Virus record (IMG/VR): IMGVR_UViG_3300025870_001528 | Span: 1 to 26,746 of that record | Reading direction: 5' to 3' (one strand) | Source of the DNA: a virus | Length of the DNA stretch: 26,746 nt | Part shown: piece by piece, positions 23,974 to 26,746 of the stretch | Layout: each line of letters opens with the position of its first letter | Position numbering within the stretch: position 1 is the first letter of the stretch | Program-made: the position numbers and the translations under genes | The notes under the pieces: generated by a model | Databases searched by the model: none | Told to the model about the DNA's origin: nothing | What the model saw: only the letters and a program-made list of their open reading frames with translations

Positions 23974-25007
23974 GCATTAGTATACTTTTTAATCTCAGTC
24001 ATCTTAACAATACCTTCGAGTCCTTCGAAGGTATTTTTTTGTATCCAATCCCAACCAATTTCATCTTTATTAGCAGCTCGAGCTAAATCATTAAAGTCTT
24101 TATACTTCTTACCTAGTGTTTCTGGCCATATAAACACGGTCTCTCCTTGTTTAAGCAAAGCCTCACTCTTTATCATGGATGCTCTATCACCCCACTGAGA
24201 GTCAAGGACCCACACCTTATCATACCATTTAAGAGTGGTGTTCATCTGCTCTTCTTGCCTCTTAGTAAGTGACTTACCACGTTCAGTAATACCAGCTACT
24301 GCAACAGAGTTACGAACAAAGAATGCATCAATAGGACCTTCGAAGATATACACTTTATCATGATCACTTGATACTTTATCAATGTTAAATAGAGTTTTCT
24401 CACTACCTACCTTACCAAGATACTTGGGCTTAGTTCTTAAGTCTGATGTCTTTACTGTTCTGGTCTGATAAAACTCTATCTCACTTCTCTCATTAACAAA
24501 GGGTATTGTAATCCGGTGCTTATGAACCTTATCAGTTAATGAAACATAAAGATTGTCAGGTCTATTAATAGCAGTATCCAGTCTTCTCGACTTAATAATC
24601 TGGTTGCATGCTCTAATAATAATATTATCCTTATAAAAATCTTGCTGCATCTTATCTAATAGATTAATACTATCAGCAGGTAGAGTCTCTGTTTGTACTT
24701 TGGCTACAACTTCATCATCTTTAGTAATATCAATAGTAACTTCATAATCTTTTACCTCTTCAATAATATCTGAGTTACTGCAGTTACTTACTTCTTTAAT
24801 CCACTTAAATGGTTTACTTGACCAACCACAATTATGGCAGAAAATGTTATCATTATCTGGAATATAGTAGCAACGCTTCTTCTTTGGTGACTCCATACAA
24901 ATGGGACACGAGCATTGATATACGTTATTGAATCTATTGTAATAAGGACTTCTACCAAACTCGTAGAACTTAGCTACAACATACTCTCTTGGAAGTGTAA
25001 GTAACAC
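23970..25007 (-). CDS. 61: DNA primase, T4 gp61-like
   Basis: The 345-residue length matches T4 gp61 (342). Gp61 makes RNA primers for lagging-strand synthesis together with the gp41 helicase. The N-terminus has a zinc-ribbon DNA-binding module with C34-x2-C37 (CPIC) and C57-x2-C60 (CHNC). The TOPRIM-like catalytic part shows E223-GPID (YIFEGPIDAFFV) with D227, then VLD269 and a downstream KDFNDLA (303-309). The start is probably GTG 25007, since the first internal Met is residue 38, inside the zinc module. The upstream RNase H gene ends 12 nt earlier. Codons 323-333 double as a + strand terminator, and the last 4 nt overlap the convergent gene. Confidence 0.88.
   Translation of the reverse strand: MLLTLPREYVVAKFYEFGRSPYYNRFNNVYQCSCPICMESPKKKRCYYIPDNDNIFCHNCGWSSKPFKWIKEVSNCSNSDIIEEVKDYEVTIDITKDDEVVAKVQTETLPADSINLLDKMQQDFYKDNIIIRACNQIIKSRRLDTAINRPDNLYVSLTDKVHKHRITIPFVNERSEIEFYQTRTVKTSDLRTKPKYLGKVGSEKTLFNIDKVSSDHDKVYIFEGPIDAFFVRNSVAVAGITERGKSLTKRQEEQMNTTLKWYDKVWVLDSQWGDRASMIKSEALLKQGETVFIWPETLGKKYKDFNDLARAANKDEIGWDWIQKNTFEGLEGIVKMTEIKKYTNA
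24009..24040 (+). terminator. Intrinsic terminator embedded in the primase antisense strand
   Basis: AATACCTTCGA (24009-24019) pairs perfectly with TCGAAGGTATT (24025-24035) around GTCCT, an 11-bp stem, and runs into seven T residues (24034-24040). It ends + strand transcription from the gene at 23539. On the - strand no U-run follows, so primase transcription should not stop there. Confidence 0.9.
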
Positions 25008-25019
25008 AACTAATTATAG

Positions 25020-25892
25020 CTAACTAAACATCGAAGTCAACCTATGACTCAATATAAAAGTACTATACCAGTCTTCCTTCTTCTTAAGAATATTCTTAAG
25101 CTCAAGCTCTTCACATTCATATAAAAATTCTGACCATGCATATTGAATATCTACATCAAGTTGTTCTTGATAGTAGTCAGCCTCCGCTTTATGAGTCATT
25201 ACTTCACAGAGATTGAATACAGTCATATTCTTCTCATAGATCTCCTCTTGCTCCTCGGTAAGCTGTAACTCTTTATCAAGCCACTTACGTACTCTTGCTT
25301 TACCAAAGCGAGGAATTCCTGGTACATTATCAGATTTATCACCTAACAAGCATTTTGCAGGTAACCATTCTTCCATAGTATACCCTGTATCATCAACAAA
25401 CGTATCATGACTATATTCACGCTTACGAATAGGATCAAACATAATAGTATCACTATTTACAAGTTGTAAAAAGTCTTTATCTACTGATGCAATAACTTTC
25501 TTACCTTCAAAAGTCTTACAGATATAGGCTACAATATCATCTGCTTCCCGTTCACGTGGGAAAATTGACTTAATACCAATCTGTGATAGTAGTCTTGTAA
25601 TAGTTTCATTCTGCTCATGAGGAGAACTATCCTTAGACCTATTACCTTTATAACCATCTAACTGATCCTTACGAACATTAGGTTTATAATCAGGTTTGTA
25701 GTCCCATACACATATAGTCTGTGTAGGTTTATACTTTCTAACATAAGAAAATATAGCATTAAGAGTAAAGTAGATATGCAAACCTGCAATCTTATCTAAA
25801 TCACCTTCATTATATTTTTTAACTTGGTTCTTTGCAGTCCAATAAGTGCGATGAACAAGATTATTTCCATCTATGATTAAAGTCTTACTCAT
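25020..25892 (-). CDS. rnh: 5'-3' exonuclease / RNase H (T4 Rnh, FEN-like family)
   Basis: This 290-residue protein is close to T4 RNase H (305), which removes RNA primers and flaps on the lagging strand. The family's acidic metal-binding residues are visible: D8 (LIIDGNN), D64 (CVWDYKP), E116/D118/D119 (READDIVAYI), D138/D140 (SVDKDFLQLV) and D185/D188 (LLGDKSDNVPGI). The last motif leads into a helix-hairpin-helix, GIPRFGKARVRKWL. The Tyr/Lys-rich arch region (YKGNRSKDSSPHEQ) is typical of flap nucleases. The start ATG overlaps the stop of the upstream gene (ATGA), so it is translationally coupled. Primase follows directly, a sensible primer-making and primer-removal pair. Confidence 0.88.
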   Translation of the reverse strand: MSKTLIIDGNNLVHRTYWTAKNQVKKYNEGDLDKIAGLHIYFTLNAIFSYVRKYKPTQTICVWDYKPDYKPNVRKDQLDGYKGNRSKDSSPHEQNETITRLLSQIGIKSIFPREREADDIVAYICKTFEGKKVIASVDKDFLQLVNSDTIMFDPIRKREYSHDTFVDDTGYTMEEWLPAKCLLGDKSDNVPGIPRFGKARVRKWLDKELQLTEEQEEIYEKNMTVFNLCEVMTHKAEADYYQEQLDVDIQYAWSEFLYECEELELKNILKKKEDWYSTFILSHRLTSMFS

Positions 25893-26137
25893 TTAGTATT
25901 ATTATTATATTGAGCTTCACAGGTTTTCCAAATATCTCTAGAAAGCTTTTCCACTAATGTTATTATATCAGAGTTCCTTCCAAGATCAAACTTATCTAAA
26001 GGAACTTCTACGTTCTCCATACTTGGCATACTTAGACAAGAGACGTTATCTTTATCTACCGCTATAACAGCAAACATCTGACCAACATAGTCACCGTGAT
26101 TAACGGCATACATCTCTCTCTTCTTAATAGGGTCCAT
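25889..26137 (-). CDS. Hypothetical 82-residue protein, beta-rich
   Basis: ATG 26137 is chosen because it gives a 14-nt overlap with the upstream gene and has an AAAGG just before it. An in-frame start at 26173 would add 12 residues and 36 nt more overlap. The sequence MYAVNHGDYVGQMFAVIAVD, then NVSCLSMPSMENVEVPLDKF, suggests a small SH3-like barrel of five short strands. A helix follows (DIITLVEKLSRDIWKTCEAQ). No family is recognised. Its position directly before RNase H, with coupled translation, suggests a replication-linked role, which is not shown. Confidence 0.65.
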   Translation of the reverse strand: MDPIKKREMYAVNHGDYVGQMFAVIAVDKDNVSCLSMPSMENVEVPLDKFDLGRNSDIITLVEKLSRDIWKTCEAQYNNNTK

Positions 26138-26456
26138 CACCTTTATTATAACCGCCAGTGCCATAAGTGCCACCTAAATTACCAGCTATAAATAATCGCA
26201 TTGCAAGTGTATCTAATGCATCCATTTGTTGATCTGAGTGTGCACCTTTAACTAATACTGTGTTACCTTCAATATCATAACCAAATATATAGAACGAATC
26301 TAGATACTCCGATACAACTGATTTTAACTTCTCTCGAAGTTCCTTTTCACTTTTATATTTTTGCAAATTTTCAGGTTGAAGATTGAGAGCTGCTTCAATC
26401 AGCTCTCTCACTTCTTCATCAGCTGTTTTCTTTGGTTCCTGATTGTTCTCTTCCAT
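26124..26456 (-). CDS. Hypothetical 110-residue protein
   Basis: No family is recognised. The N-terminal half is charged and helical (MEENNQEPKKTADEEVRELI, then EKELREKLKSVVSEYLDSFY). The second half reads FGYDIEGNTVLVKGAHSDQQ, then a helix DALDTLAMRLFIAG and a flexible Gly/Tyr-rich tail (GGTYGTGGYNKGDGPY). The order helix, strand, helix, Gly-rich tail is all that can be seen. A late-type element on the - strand ends 8 nt before ATG 26456, and AAGG directly abuts the ATG. Its 5' end overlaps the 3' end of the upstream gene by 38 nt. Confidence 0.65.
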   Translation of the reverse strand: MEENNQEPKKTADEEVRELIEAALNLQPENLQKYKSEKELREKLKSVVSEYLDSFYIFGYDIEGNTVLVKGAHSDQQMDALDTLAMRLFIAGNLGGTYGTGGYNKGDGPY

Positions 26457-26746
26457 CCTTATTATATTTAGTCAAGAAGTCGTTATCTTCAACTTGTTGG
26501 CAGCCATGATCTAGTAATCTCTGAACTACAACTTCAATTGAATTAGTTTTTAACACATAACCTCTTTTAAATCTCTGACCTCCATCAGAGAAACTAAACA
26601 AGAATTCATCTTTAAACGGAAGATTTTCAAAGCAAGTCACGTAGACAGACACACCACTTGGATCAACAAGTATAGTCCATCTACGTGCATCATGCTCACC
26701 ATACTTATCAAATATCCTAAGGGTAGCAAAACCACTATCCTTAAGA
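26419..26746 (-). CDS. Uncharacterised protein, C-terminal part (5' end outside window)
   Basis: The frame is open to the right edge, with at least 108 codons ending at 26419. A GTG at 26652 is internal, because sensible coding sequence continues upstream of it (LKDSGFATLRIFDKYGEHDA, then RRWTILVDPSGVSVYVTCF). The pattern is a run of short beta-strands (DEFLFSFSDGGQRFKRGYVL) followed by a helix (SIEVVVQRLLDHGCQQ) and a polar tail. No family is recognised. The 3' end overlaps the next gene by 38 nt and covers its promoter element, so the tail must serve both coding and control. Confidence 0.65.
   Translation of the reverse strand, partial: LKDSGFATLRIFDKYGEHDARRWTILVDPSGVSVYVTCFENLPFKDEFLFSFSDGGQRFKRGYVLKTNSIEVVVQRLLDHGCQQVEDNDFLTKYNKDGREQSGTKENS
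26465..26472 (-). promoter_or_regulatory. Late-type element ACTAAATA upstream of the replication block
   Basis: On the - strand ACTAAATA, inside the 3' end of the previous gene, ends 8 nt before ATG 26456. It shares the form and spacing of the late elements although RNase H and primase lie downstream. Confidence 0.5.

Overview
The window looks like part of the genome of a tailed, T4-like myovirus. It is AT-rich and dense with genes. It carries the C-terminus of a gp25-type baseplate protein followed directly by a gp6-type baseplate wedge protein, as in T4-like phages. It also carries a T4 gp61-type primase beside a T4 RNase H-type 5' nuclease, and many copies of a T4-late-promoter-like element, (N)NTAAATA. 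A Gram-negative host is suggested by a phage-encoded outer-membrane beta-barrel protein and a lipoprotein. The mix of PKD-like, LamG-like, NHL-like and collar-type fibre proteins resembles marine T4-like phages, but that placement is inference.

Bases 1-21235 (+ strand) are the structural module. In order they hold gp25 (partial), gp6, a PKD-domain structural protein, a large uncharacterised structural protein, a small PKD-like protein, a LamG-like protein, an NHL/propeller-like protein and a gp10/gp12-type C-terminal head protein. These are followed by two fibre proteins sharing an N-terminal motif, a protein with a novel C-terminal domain, and a 1137-residue protein built as a seven-repeat beta-propeller, a Pro/Thr/Ser stalk, a copy of that same novel domain, a second stalk and a trypsin-like protease. 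A strong bidirectional terminator (21234-21267) ends the module.

Bases 21293-23504 (- strand) are a set of small genes, several of them for the cell envelope: an outer-membrane barrel, a tRNA-Asn, an 81-residue unknown, a Tyr-rich lipoprotein, a membrane-anchored zinc-ribbon protein and a helical protein. A perfect 22-bp palindrome at 23512-23533 holds two outward-facing late-type promoter elements. It drives the helical gene leftward and a 144-residue acidic-N-terminus gene rightward. The rightward transcript appears to end at a terminator hidden in the antisense strand of the primase gene.

Bases 23970-26746 (- strand) are a replication block: an unknown gene running off the right edge, two small unknowns, RNase H and primase.

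The most striking global signal is regulatory. Ten protein starts have an NNTAAATA element ending only 4-8 nt before the chosen start codon, so with T4 late-promoter geometry the mRNAs would have no leader or almost none. Shine-Dalgarno sequences are absent or weak across the window. Every + strand structural gene with an upstream gap of 29 nt or more has the element; those with gaps of 19 nt or less, or overlaps, lack it. No stretch over 300 bases lacks a gene.
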